DNA of 64,000 nucleotides from Sorex araneus (GCF_027595985.1 NC_073303.1:27785347-27849346), one strand, 5' to 3'; shown: positions 10,749 to 28,800, numbered from the stretch's first letter. Notes: generated by a model from the letters alone, not told the origin. Translations and numbers: made by a program.

Positions 10749-10988
10749 GACTAGAAACATAGCACAGTGGGTAGGGCATTTGCCTTACACGTGGCCAACC
10801 CTGGTTCGATTCCTCTGTCCCTCTCCGAGAGCCCTGCAAGCTATTGAGAGTATCCTGCCCGCATGGCAGAGCCTGGCAAGCTCCCAGTGGCACATTCGAT
10901 ATGCCAAAAACAGTAGTAACAAGTCTCACAATGGAGGCATTACCGGTGCCCGCTTGAGCAAATCGATGAACAATGGAACAACAGTGCT
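10749..10988 (+). repeat. second-type SINE, forward
   Basis: Starts with the tRNA-like head (catagcacagtgggtagggc) and continues into the second body, ending near gatgaacaatggaacaacag. Confidence 0.85.
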
Positions 10989-11179
10989 AAGTACACGTAT
11001 GTATACATAAACATATAAGTAAATATATATGAAAGCATTGAAGTTCACTTTAATAGTAACTCAGGATTCCTGGCCCTTGGTAAACCATCACATCATTTGT
11101 AATTTTTCTGCTTTCCTTTCCTTTTTCTTAGAGCTACAAGCAGGCAAGGAAGCTTAGAAAGCTTTGAATGTGTGTTTTT

Positions 11180-11347
11180 TTTTTCTTTTTTGGTCACATC
11201 CGGTGATGCACAGGGGTTACTCCTGGCTCTGCACTCAGGAATTACTCCTGGCAGTGCTCAGGGGATCATATCGGATGCTGGGATTTGAACCCAGGCCGGC
11301 CGCATGCAAGGCAAACGCCCTACCTGCTATGCTATCACTCCAGCCCC
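11180..11347 (-). repeat. Sor-type SINE
   Basis: Reverse copy. Flanks repeat tttgaatgtgt. Confidence 0.9.
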
Positions 11348-11680
11348 TTTGAATGTGTTTTTATTGTGTAGAGAGACAGGTGAAAATGGATGAGATGAGA
11401 AATGAAGACTATATATATGTACATATGTATATTAGAACATGTGTTTGTCAAATGAGGACATGGTGAATCTTGCCAGGTAAGCTATTGTTTGATTTGAAGT
11501 TGGAGGATGAGAAGGATTGATTCTCCAGAGATAGAAATTTTTGTCAGGTGTTCATTTGAAAAAAGAGAGCGTTACTGCGTTTCTTCTATTAGCTGCCATA
11601 GTCAGACCCCTGAGTCTGCGGCTACTATAGTTTTTGAGACTGAGAATTCAGTCAGCGAATTCTTCTATCTGCTCCCAAGA

Positions 11681-11681
11681 C

Positions 11682-11733
<52 letters not shown>
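11681..11733 (+). repeat. (GT)n microsatellite
   Basis: Uninterrupted GT run of about 26 units followed by GATA units. Confidence 0.95.
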
Positions 11734-11738
<5 letters not shown>

Positions 11739-12860
11739 GATAGATTCTGGCTTTCCCATAAAGACGGACTGGAGAAGAGAACACTGAGCTCCTCTAAAAA
11801 TGGTCAGTATTTGTCCTAACTAGGTTTTGGTTTTCACGATCTCATCCCTTTCATCTGCCTGTGTCTCAAATACAAGCCACACTCAAGGTTCTCTCAGGTT
11901 GCTTGTCCACTTGTAACTCTAAGTAACCCCAGGGAAATGAGAGCTGAAAAGGTCTAAATAACAGAGCGAGTTACAAAGGGCCCAGAGTGCATGATGCTCT
12001 CTGTCTCCCCAGTCTGTGGTGGCCGTGACACATTGTTCTACATTCCTGGTCTGAGAAAGAACAAGGACTGCCCAGTCCCCAACTCTGCCCTTTGGTTTCT
12101 GTCTCAGGTTTCCAGTTGCACCTGTTGCTCCCTCTCTTGGCCTTGGATTCCCCGTGGTCTGTCAGTGATTCACCATGAACTTTTGCTTGACGTCCCCTTT
12201 AAATTTCTAGAACTTAAGTCCAACTACAAGAGCCAGCCCACTGATTTGCTCCTCTTGACTCATCTTCCTGCCCCTCAGGCTCATGCCCAGGAGTTTCTAT
12301 ATTCTCCCATCATTGTCCATTGTCTTTGTCTTGAAAATAGAATGTGCTACTCCTCCCACCCCCTCTCCCCCCTGCCCTGAACCGTTTAACCAATTATTGG
12401 ACCAGGAGAAAAGATTACAGAGTGAAGGTCAGAGGCGAAGCTTGGGATTGGACAGATCAGTTCCAAGAGTTCCTTGAGGAGTGGCATGTGTGAAGGCAAG
12501 AACCTGCTTTCAGGAGCCCAGGAAAAGAGAGGAGAAAGCCAGGGAAAGATTTGGCACTGCTGAGTGCTTATGGACTGGCAGGCATTTTGTGGGCCTTCAC
12601 TCTCTTTCCATGCACACATCCCTATCACTTCTACATGACTATATTCCTACGTGACTATCTACAGGCAAGGAACCTCTAGTATAATGCATGGGATTACAGA
12701 GCTAGTGAGACAGGATAAAACTGATATCAAACTTCTTGTTTTTTTTTATTCTAGACTTAAAATTTGGGTCATATTCTAAATATAGGCAACAAATCAGAAA
12801 TATAAAATTTAGAAAAGAACAGATATTGACTCCACCAATCTGAAATGAAGAATTCGACTG

Positions 12861-12885
12861 CACACACACACACACACACACAAAC
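12861..12885 (+). repeat. (AC)n microsatellite
   Basis: Short perfect AC run. Confidence 0.85.
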
Positions 12886-12964
12886 ACTTCTATCGGCTTA
12901 ATTGGCTTATTTTCCCATTTGTCTATGTCTATCATCTACTTATGTATTTTTATTTGTATTTATT

Positions 12965-13108
12965 GGGGGGGGGTGTTGGCCCACAGCCTGATGCTGGGCA
13001 TCTCCTTGCTCTGGGCTCAGAGGTCACTCCTGGTGGTAGTGCTGGAGACCAGACTAGGATTAGCCACATGCAAGGCAAATGCCTTAACCTCTTCACTCAC
13101 TCGACCCA
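12965..13108 (-). repeat. Sor-type SINE, old
   Basis: Diverged reverse copy (CTCCTTGCTCTGGGCTCAG, CAAGGCAAATGCC). Confidence 0.65.
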
Positions 13109-13112
13109 TATG

Positions 13113-13345
13113 TACACGTAGCACTGTCATCCTGTTGTTCATTGATTTTGCTCGAGCAGGCACCAGTAACGTCTCCATTGTGAGACTTATTGTTAGTTTT
13201 TGGCATATCAAATACGCCATGGGGAGCTTGCCAGGCTCTGCCACGTGGACGGGATACTTTCGGTAGCTTGCCAGGCTCTCAGAGAGGGGAAGAATCGAAC
13301 CTGGGTCAGCTGCGTGCAAGGGAAATGCCCTACCCGTTGTGCTGT
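13113..13345 (-). repeat. second-type SINE
   Basis: Body CACCAGTAACGTCTCCATTG and head antisense at the right end (gccctacccgttgtgctgt). Confidence 0.85.
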
Positions 13346-13356
13346 ATTATATATAC

Positions 13357-13440
<84 letters not shown>
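13346..13440 (+). repeat. (TA)n(CA)n(TA)n compound microsatellite
   Basis: TA, then AC, then a long TA run. It sits where the second-type SINE head should finish. Confidence 0.95.
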
Positions 13441-13443
<3 letters not shown>

Positions 13444-13552
13444 TTCAGGACTTACTCCTGGATCTGTGCTCAGGGATCACTCCGGGAAGTGCTCGGGGAA
13501 ACATATAGGATATTGAGGACCGCAGTTGCATGCAAACTACCCTCTATATTAT
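13441..13552 (-). repeat. Sor-type SINE fragment
   Basis: Reverse body fragment (cactccgggaagtgctcggg) directly after the microsatellite. Confidence 0.7.
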
Positions 13553-13812
13553 CTTTTAGACTCACTGCTACATATTTTTAAATGTAATTTCTGATCAGGA
13601 TTCGTCCATGTTATATTTTTATTTGCCAAGTCCAAATAATGTAGGTGAAGAATGACTAGGAACTGTGAGGACCCAAAAAGAGAAAAAGCCCATTTGACAA
13701 GGACAGTTGAGGGGATCCCAGTGGTGGCTTTTGTCAGGGGACAGGACATGAGTATAGTGTACAGGGAAGAGAAAGTCTAAATCATCCTCTTCTGAGGTGA
13801 GAAGAGGTAAAG

Positions 13813-13968
13813 CGACAGGTCTAGAGCAATAGTACAGCTGGTAGGGCCCTTGCCTTGCACGTGGTCGGCACAGATTCAATCCCCTGCACCCCATAGGTCC
13901 CCCAAAGCACCACCAGGATTCCTGAGTGCAGAGCAGGAGTAACCCTGAGCACCATCAGGTGGCCCAAA
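13813..13968 (+). repeat. Sor-type SINE, diverged
   Basis: Forward copy with ctagagcaatagtacagctgg; small deletions in the body. Confidence 0.75.
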
Positions 13969-13992
13969 AGCGAGAGCGAGAGCGAGAGCGAA

Positions 13993-14067
<75 letters not shown>
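13969..14067 (+). repeat. (GAGAGC)n(GT)n(GA)n compound repeat
   Basis: GCGAGA units, then GT, then a long GA run grow out of the 3' tail of the SINE. Confidence 0.9.
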
Positions 14068-14070
<3 letters not shown>

Positions 14071-14284
14071 TTTTAAAAAATCTGGATATAGCAGCGTTAT
14101 TTAGAGGAAACAGAATTCAGTACCAATAAAATTGGTGCTAACAGTTGGAAATGATCACCTCTGGGGGTTGAGAACATTGTCCGAGAGGACCGAGAATACA
14201 ACTTGTTTTAGCAAATCCTCTAGAACTGCTTAATATTTTAAATTTCATTACATACATTTAAATTACATACCTTTTTCAGAAATT

Positions 14285-14560
14285 AAAAACGGGATACAGT
14301 GGATAGGGTGCATGCTAAGCCCTGAGCACTGAGCATTGCTAGGTGTGGCACCAAAACAAGCAATAAAAAAAAAAAAAAAAAAAACAAGGGGCGGGAGCAA
14401 TAGCACAGCGGATAAGGCATTTGCCTTGCATGAGGACGACCTGGGTTCGATTCCCAGCATCCCATATGGTCCCCTGAGCACTGCCAGGAGTAATTCCTGA
14501 GTGCAGAGTCAGGAGTAATCCCTGTGCATCGCTGGGTGTGACCCAAAAAGAAAAAACAAA
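14285..14560 (+). repeat. two tandem Sor-type SINEs, first deleted
   Basis: A forward copy with an internal deletion (about 14285-14363) ends in a long A tract. A near-complete forward copy follows from 14390. Confidence 0.8.
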
Positions 14561-14739
14561 CAAACAACATCCTAGAGAAGTAAACAGAAGGGGCTATTTG
14601 AGAAGTCTGAGCGCAACAGCTGATGGTATTCAAAGGAACCAGGAAAGTCATGAAATGTTTCAGAATTAGGTAAGTACTTCTGTTGTCACAAAAGCAGACT
14701 GGTTGTTTAAGAGGTGAAATCTAAAAAATAAGAAGGAAA

Positions 14740-15100
14740 GAACCTAAAAATGGGTGGGGTTGGCCCAGAAATATCTAGAATCTATTACGGGGGCCGTACT
14801 GGGTAATATGCTCACAAGGTGGCGCCAAAGACCATCTGTGATCAACAAGTTGTTGATCACCCCCAGAGGGGATCATATCCAGCTGTTGGCACCAATTTTA
14901 TTGTTACTGAATGCTGGACCCTGGGGCAAGCCTTCAGGCTTTATTTACATCCAAGAGGTACTCCTGCAACCCACAGGCCATCAAATTTGCACTCAAATTG
15001 TGGTAGAGATTATACAATTCTGCTTTCTTTGGGATGTGAAGATAACAACATTCAGAAAACAATCCTATCCATTTAACAGCCTCTCTCCATGATCTGGGAC
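14740..15100 (+). other. unidentified open frames
   Basis: Two overlapping plus-strand frames stay open (14754-15092 and 14819-15076). I do not recognise either product. Nearby spacing and the absence of splice signals do not support a real gene. A decayed retroelement is possible. Confidence 0.2.
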
Positions 15101-15469
15101 AAAGCCACTGCAACTGTTTTCTAAATGACCATTCCTACATTATTCTTGACACCCTGCAAACCCAACATGATTCACTGAGTTACATGCTCAATAAATGACA
15201 AATTAAGATATTTAGGATAAGAATTCAAACCCTTATCTTGGGCTGAAGGGCCTTTGATGGAGCCTTTACTATAAGCACTCACCTTTCATTCTGCCTGCTC
15301 ACACATGACCCACATCCCACGGGCTGTTTCCCTTCCCTATTCCTTTTGGCAGTGCTCATTACTCACCTAATCCAGTTCAGCACAGTGCATCCCTGAGGTC
15401 TATCTGAAGAGCTCGCAAATTAGAACCTTCTAAATTCTGTACAATCTTTGCATATTGTAATGCACTTTT

Positions 15470-15636
15470 TTTTTCTTAATGGGTCACACTTGACTATGCT
15501 CAAGGATTACTCCTGGCTCTGCACTCAGGATTTCTGGCAATGTTTGGGGGACCATATGGGGATGCTGGGGATTGAACCTGGGCAGGTCATGTGCAAGGCA
15601 AACACCCTACCCACTGTAGCGCCACTCCAGCCCCGC
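15470..15636 (-). repeat. Sor-type SINE
   Basis: Reverse copy ending gccactccagccccg. Confidence 0.85.
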
Positions 15637-15838
15637 ACTTAACATTTTTATTAAAAAACCAAATGGGCTGGTAAATCTGTCTTTCCACTCTCAATACCCA
15701 AACTTTGGGGGGCAAGCTGTCTCAGGCAGTGCTTGAGATAACCTTGAGGAATTTCTGGGCTGTAATCATGAACTAGGAAAACAGAAGAGGCAAGGCCGTT
15801 AGATGAATTCCATCTACCATTCTCATACCCCCTGCCCA

Positions 15839-15934
15839 GCCCTTTCTTGTTACTCAGGGAGACTTTCAAGGCCCCTTTCTCGTTGTTCAAGGAGACCTTC
15901 AAGGCCCCTTTCTTGTTGCTCAGAGACCTTCAAG
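15839..15934 (+). repeat. three-copy tandem repeat, about 33 bases
   Basis: Three imperfect copies of a unit containing CCCTTTCTTGTT and GACCTTCAAGG. Confidence 0.85.
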
Positions 15935-16416
15935 GTTATTTTGGGCAAGCCCCAGAGGAAATTTTCCAACTAGCTCTGGTTGTGATCCCAGCAATTCCCC
16001 AAACTGATCCTCCTGGGAAGCAAGGCTTTGCAACCAGGGCAGTCCTGAGGAATTTAAGAGCAAGGTTGGTAGGGCTGGTTCCAGGATCCACAGTGTCACA
16101 AGTAAGTAGAAATAATCTAGGAGGAGCAAACCATGCATTTCTCCAGCCAATCAGAACAATGACTGATTAATAACTGAATGATTCATGATGATTAATAACA
16201 ACTCTTCACTGGTATAGCAAGTTTCACAAGGACAGAGCCAAAAAGTCTACTTTGGCAGCATTAAGGCCTCTTACACTATCACTAAAAGGCAAAGTCAAAA
16301 TAAGTAGACTGGATAAATGCTGCTGAGGGAAGCAGGCAGCAGGCAAGATGGGAGGAATTGAAACACATAGTAGAGCTCTCGCCCACCTAGCTGTGGTTAA
16401 AGTGTTATCTGGGATC

Positions 16417-16622
16417 CGCTTGAGCGGGCACCAGTAACATCTCCACTGAGACTTGTTACTGTTTTTGGCATATCGAATATGCCACAGGGAGCTTGCCAGC
16501 CTCCGCCATGCCGGCGGGATACTCTAGGTAGCTTGCCGGACTCTTTGAGAGGGATGGAGGAATCAAACCTGCGTTGGCCGCGTGCAAGGCAAACACCCTA
16601 CCCGCTGTGCTATTGCTCCAGT
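16417..16622 (-). repeat. second-type SINE
   Basis: Body with caccagtaacatctccactg and head antisense ending tgctattgctccagt. Confidence 0.85.
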
Positions 16623-17689
16623 AGTTATATACAGATCTTTGAACATTGGTTAGCTCTAGCTTTAACTCAGCACCCCACCAGCTGAAATCCACTTCCTGAC
16701 CCCTTGACCCTTCAAAATTCTGTCATGCCTTACAGTGGGAGATTGGTTTCAGGAATAACCCCCGAGTCAATAACCTTTGACAACCCAGCATACAAATTCA
16801 GTGAACGTTGGTCTAGCTCAAAATCACCCACTCACTCCTCTGAAATGTGTACTCCTAGTCATACTGACATCTAACTGGAATCTTGTGTTTACCTAAGGAA
16901 AATAATTCCTATCCTGCTGCAATAAGCATGTTTGTAAAAAAAAATCTTTTTCTGTTTATTGGCTCAGTTCTCATAACTTCCATAATTGTTAGTTCCCTCA
17001 GGGGTTTTCCTACCCTTTAATACTATGGACTCTGCAAAAGCTCTATTAAAACCTCAATACTCTATAAAGACTGAGATGGAGAATTGCTAGACTCCAATTT
17101 GTTGTGTATGTTGAGCCTGGAAATCCGAATTCATGTCTCAGCTCTCAACTATACATGCACATCTCTGAACTATACACACACAGAGCTTCTCTTCATCTAT
17201 GCAAGATAGATTTGGACTTATGACAGTTCTTGTGGCCTGTCAAAAATTGGTGGCATGCACAACATGCAAGCTATTGAACTCCGCAGAAATTTTCACCTGC
17301 TTAGCAAGACTGTCTTCTCAGGGCAGAAAACCACATTTAAAAATATCAAAACCAGATCAGATCATGGGCATGTCAACAACACAGTTCAGTGGCAGAACAC
17401 TTACCTTGCTGGAGTTCCCTACTGGTCCCTGGCACTAAAAGCTCCCCTCTTCCCCCAACATAAAGCCCAGAAGCTATATACCACTGTGCAAACAGGGGCG
17501 TATGCAAAGCTCCTGGGTAAGACACATAGCACCCCCACCCCTGCTTAGGCATAGCCCTGGAGAACTCCAAGGACCAACCAGGACCTTCTGGGACATTGGA
17601 GGGCCTTGCCACCAGCCCCCCTCCCCCCATATATCAATTCTATGCTCCCTTTTCTTTTGAAATAGTACTTGACAAGTATCTTAACTCAA

Positions 17690-18301
17690 AACTTTGAATA
17701 ATATTTTCTTTATTTACAAGTTAGAATCAACAAAGACAATGACAATTCAGGGGACCAAACGGGGAGATGACAGAAACCCCCAGGGGCCCCAAATGGAGAA
17801 GGAAAAGGGAAAACAGAGTAGAAAAAAAAGTCAACGTAAAAAAAGAGCTCCCCCTTCTTCCCACCCCATGGAGGCTAAGGGGACCATGGCCCCACACCCC
17901 TCAGCCATTCCTAGCTTAAAATAAATTAGAACAAACAACCTCAAAATAGGGCCTTTACAAGTGAACAGGGCAGCTATGGCCTCAGGTAACCCCTTATTAG
18001 GGGCCTTTGCCCACTCCAACCCTGCACCCCTTGCCCAGCCCCAGTCATTTTGAATGGGGGCTCTATGTCCAAGAGGTCACTCTTTCAATGGGGCTGGAAC
18101 TCTATCTTATCGTGTCCATCTATGTTCCTCCTTCAGTACATGTCCCTGCATCCCTCCCCCTTGCAGAGCCAGCTCTCCTAATAGTGGGGGGAGAGGGTGA
18201 GATGAGGAAGTATCACATCACAGCCAATGAGGAAAGGGGTGGGACAGGGTGGTCTAGGGATCCGGTCCTGCGGAGCCTCCTGCCCCATCTGGCCTGGCCC
18301 C
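17690..18301 (-). other. BRD2: BRD2 3' untranslated region
   Basis: Sequence between the TAA stop (18302-18304) and the AATAAA at 17709. No SINE interrupts it, in contrast to the flanking DNA. Confidence 0.75.
17709..17714 (-). terminator. BRD2: BRD2 polyadenylation signal
   Basis: Minus-strand AATAAA in the context cttgtaaataaagaaaat. It lies about 590 bases beyond the BRD2 stop codon, which fits a single 3' UTR. Confidence 0.75.
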
Positions 18302-24919
<6,618 letters not shown>

Positions 24920-25615
24920 CTTGACCTCGGGGAACCGGCGCTGCCCTCAGCCGCGGAAAGTCCGGGTGGCCTCGGTCCCCCCTACTGCCCGGCCCAGCAT
25001 ACCCCGGGAGGGGGAGGGGCCCGCGGCCCGCCAGGCGACACCCCTCAGGCCGGGCCCGCACCAGCGCAGTCTTCTCCGCGGCGGCTCGGAGCTCCCGGTC
25101 GCTTGGCGCGCTCTGCAGGCGGCAGACAGCGAGAAAATGGCGGCGGCCTCTGCTGAGCCGGGCGGGCGAGGGGGGACGGGCTCTTCCAACCCCAGGACGG
25201 CCCCCGATCCCGGACACCGTCGCCAATACGGCCTGCCGCTGCTCGGCGAGAATCCCCTCTTCCTGCTGGGACCGTCCGGAGCGGACGCGGTCCCGTTTCG
25301 GTCTTGGATGGAGGCGGATGAACGCGAAAAGTGGTTTAGGGAGCCGCCGCCTCCATCTTTGAAATCCTCTTGAGGGCGGAGTAGAGGGGGTGGACAGACT
25401 CCGAGGATGGGGCGGGGCCCGAAAAAGGGGAGCTTCGGGGGCTTCTACGGGGCCAGTACTGTCCGCCGGGACTGGTCACGGACCGAGACGAAGGCCATTT
25501 CCAAGCGGATGGACGTGGATTGTAATGGCGGCCTCCGGCGACTCGAAGGCTCTGTATCGGTAGGCAGAATCCTCCAGCTCGTTCTAGAGGCTGCTCCAAT
25601 CCAGCGCGAAATGGC
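24920..25615 (-). other. BRD2: BRD2 5' untranslated leader (probable)
   Basis: GC-rich sequence between the TATA-dependent start predicted near 25615 and the ATG. It contains upstream ATGs on the minus strand, for example near 25356 and 25500, so short upstream frames are possible. Whether it is spliced cannot be told from sequence. Confidence 0.55.
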
Positions 25616-25638
25616 GCCGCCGAGCCCCGCGCCAGCCC

Positions 25639-25648
25639 TTTATATATA
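25639..25648 (-). promoter_or_regulatory. BRD2: BRD2 TATA box
   Basis: Minus-strand CCTATATATAAAGG context inside a CpG island. It predicts transcription start about 25-30 bases downstream, near 25610-25615. Confidence 0.65.
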
Positions 25649-25790
25649 GGCAGGGGGGCGGAGCTTCGCCGCTCATGCGCGCCACCGTGCTCGAGATTTC
25701 CCCCACCTCCTTTGCGCGCGCACGCTCGCTCACGCGCATGAAGAGGCCGAGTTGCAGGGGGAGGAACGCCTCTCCGCGGGAGCGTTTTCT

Positions 25791-25795
25791 ATTGG
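25791..25795 (-). promoter_or_regulatory. BRD2: CCAAT box, BRD2 promoter
   Basis: Minus-strand CCAAT about 145 bases upstream of the TATA box. A second, palindromic CCAATTGG lies at 25903-25910. Confidence 0.55.
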
Positions 25796-25808
25796 TGCGT
25801 TGGAACGA

Positions 25809-25816
25809 TGACGTCA
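25809..25816. promoter_or_regulatory. BRD2: CRE, BRD2 promoter
   Basis: Perfect TGACGTCA palindrome, the CREB/ATF site, about 170 bases upstream of the TATA box. Confidence 0.7.
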
Positions 25817-28519
25817 CAAACTCCATTTCCAAGGCGTCGGTCACCAGGCAGAAGAGTGCCGCATAGACCCGGAGCGAAGCGGCGGCCCGCCACTTCTCGG
25901 AGCCAATTGGCTGCTCAGTGGTTCCGCGACTCCTGGGATCGAGGGAGGTTGCCAGGGATGCAGCACCCTCTCCCCGCCTCCCCCTCCAACAGTCTTCCCA
26001 GGCGTCCCGGCCCGGGGCGGCTGGTAAGCGCCCAGCTCGGGCAGGTCGGGCCATTCGTAGCTCTTCCATTGGCCAGGCCGGCAGGCCTAGGGGCCGCGTA
26101 GGCGTAGCCAGCCGGGCCGCCAGGGTGTGGCCGCCAGCGCCGGGCGGGTGGTGCAGCTCAGCAGGGAAGCCGTTGCCGCGAAGGATCTGAAAGGAGGAAG
26201 AAGACGCCATCTTAGAGGCCGCGGCCTGCTACTCTTCCCAACGGCCAAGGGGGCTCCCGAAAGTAGCCACGATGGGCCCTAGCGTTCTTTCAAGCCGCAG
26301 TTAAAATTAAGGGTTGCCGGGGGCTTAAGGCCACCCTCCCCGGTATTTCCCCTGGCCGAGCCACCGAAAGAGAAAGGCTCAAAGGTGGCCGAACCGACTG
26401 AATTCCCCAAGGCGGCTTCGAACAAGGCACCCACCCAACCTGGCCAACGTTCCAAACACTGGCACCCCCGCGCCCCCCGACCCGCGTCGTCCAAGTACCT
26501 GCCCGTTCCTCGGCGGCCCTGCGGCGGGGGCAAAGTCACAAATGGCAACCGCCGAAACGACGCCCCGCAACCCACCTCCTCCCCCAACGCCACTCCGGGT
26601 GTCTGGCTCCGAGCGGCGAAAACAGGTCCCGCGAGGGGAGGCAGGGCCAACACCCGCCCGCCGCCGGCAAGTTCGGGCCGCTCCCCACGCTCCCCGCCCG
26701 CCCCCACCCCGAGGGCAGGCCCGCACCCGCTCCTCCGGGGGGAGGCCCATCCCCCACCAGGGTCCGGAGTCCTCCCCACGGAGCGGCTGGTCCATCGGTC
26801 AGCGCCAGGGAGGAGGGCGCGCGGCGGAGGCGGCGGCTGCGGCGCGCCGAGCCCTCCCCCTCCGCCGCCCCCTCCCCCGGCCGCCTCCGAGGAGGGGCGG
26901 CCGCCGAGGCGGGAGGCGCGCGGCGCCCCCTCCCCCCAGCCCGCCCCGCCGCCCGCTCGGCCCGGCCGGACCCCCTCAAGGTCAGGGCCGCGAAGGCCCT
27001 CCCCGAGACTCCCCTCGTCCCGGCACGGGCGGAAGAATGACACCCCCCCCCCCGGGGCCTGGGCGGCGGATCCCCCTCCTCCCTTTGGGGGCGCCCACGA
27101 GAAGGCAGCGTAGGCCCTAGCGAAGGACACGAGCAGGCGTCGACCCGCGAGGGTGGGGCTGGCGGGGCGCGAGCCCGGGCCGCGGCCACGGCGCCGACAT
27201 GCAGTGGCCGTCAGTCGCCCGAGCTCGCCACTGCCGGGAGGGGGCCCGCCCTGCGGGGGAGAGGGCGCCCCGAGAAAGCGGCCCCGCGCCCCGGCGGGAG
27301 GCCAGGCCGCGGCCCCGAAGGTAGGTCGCGGGCGGGAGGGCGATGACACAGCAACTTGGCGCGGGCCGCCCCTCCCCCGCCGCGCGCGCCCGCCCGCCCG
27401 GGCCCCCGCGGGGCGCCGCCGGGAGGCCGCGCAGGGGGAGCCGCACGGGGCCCCGAGAAAGCGAAAGGGCAGCCGGCCATGACTCTGGCTCACGTCCCCG
27501 CATTCCGGAAAGTCACGGCTCCCAGCGCCCGCCCGCCCTTCCCCCGCTCCCCCCCGTGAGTCACAGGGGCGGCCTCGGCGACTTGGCAAAGGCACATTCC
27601 CCCTTTCCGCTCCTCCCCCGCAACCCCGAGGCGCGGCCGGGGGAGGGGACGCCACCCCAGAAACCCGAGCCCCCCAGCGGGCCGCCGCAGGCGCCGCCGA
27701 GCACCCACCGGGGCCGAACTTCAAGCTTCCCGCCCAGCGTCCCCCCCCAACTCGGGGTTCCCCGGGCAGTTCCCCCTCCCCCGGCCACGAGGCCTCGAAG
27801 CCCCGGCCTCGTGAGCGCGCACGGCTGCCCGCGCGCTCTCCGCACAGCACAAAGGCCACAGCGAATGCACCCCTGCACCGGCTCAGGGGAAAGGGGGTGG
27901 GCGCCACGGACACTAACCTCCCCCCCCACACACACACATACACCCGGTGCTGTCAACTGAGCAATCTGTCACCATCAGGAGCTGGTGGCCACCCCGCTCC
28001 CAGTGCACCATCTCCCCACCCCCACATCGCCACCCAAAGGGAACCTCACCTGGCTCCGGGATCCTGTACCCCTAGGGGACGAATGGAATGTGGGGGGGCA
28101 CACCGCCCCCCACGCCCCTTTGCCCTCCAATTGGCATGAAGGCATGAGGTTGGCCATTCCCCTCCCCCATCAAAGGGGCCCTCTCCTGCTCGCCCCCCCC
28201 CCACTCTCTCATTGGTTGTACACCGTTTGAAGGACAAATCCTCCCACCCTCAGGATTCTTTTCTGAACCCCAAGAATCTCCCTCTCGGGCTCCCCACCTT
28301 TGATTTAACATTTAAATGACAAAAATTCCCACCCCCCCAAGGGCCCCTTCTCACCTGGATTCTGGAATCTTCCAGGGGGGCTCCAATATTTCCCTCTGTT
28401 TGGTGCGGGGGGAGGATGTAATCCGGGGTGTCACCCCCCCAGGAAACTGCTGCGTTGGGGGAGGGGGCGTAGCCCCCAGCCCCTCCCTTCCAGACCCAGC
28501 ATGGGGGTGGGGGGGAGCC

Positions 28520-28800
28520 TCGGGCTCATCGCCACGTCAGCAACGCCAGGATTGGCTGGCCTGGGTCACGTGCCACCTCCGCCCTTCGATTTCCCCCCCA
28601 AGGGGGCTAGTTTTCCGAAGGTTCCAGGGGGTCGCGCAAGGGCCAAGGGGGCCCCATGGCCCAGGCCTATCTCCCGAGACCCCAAGCGCCCTAATTCCGC
28701 CGCTTCTCCATAGCCCCGGCTCCCTATCCCGCTGTCGTCGACCCCGTCCCCCCCACTCGCCTCTCCGTACGGGTTCAGCATGGCTGCCGGAGCCCAGGAA
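28520..28800 (-). promoter_or_regulatory. BRD2: possible upstream (second) promoter
   Basis: Contains an E-box CACGTG (28568-28573), a half-CRE CGTCA near 28534 and a GC-rich context 3 kb upstream of the TATA promoter. An ATG near 28782 in a YY1-like CATGGCTGCC context sits at the edge. Direction and use are guesses. Confidence 0.3.

Larger units (their letters stand above)
1109..17690. other. DOA-BRD2 interval without recognisable coding exons
   Basis: This interval should contain DOA exons 2-5. By eye it holds SINEs, L1 fragments, MIR and L2 relics, a probable LTR and several microsatellites. I looked for the conserved class II alpha1 and alpha2 exon signatures (the Y-C/C-x-V-x-H immunoglobulin-domain cysteines and the acidic connecting peptide) on the plus strand and found none. 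Stretches with nothing identified include 8.0-8.46, 11.75-12.6, 14.57-15.46 and 17.1-17.69 kb. Confidence 0.6.

Noticed and set aside
26279-27943. 554-codon minus-strand open frame in the CpG island
   Set aside because: Extreme Arg/Gly/Ala/Pro content and equally long frames on the other strand show that it stays open because stop codons are rare at this GC content. No domain was recognised.
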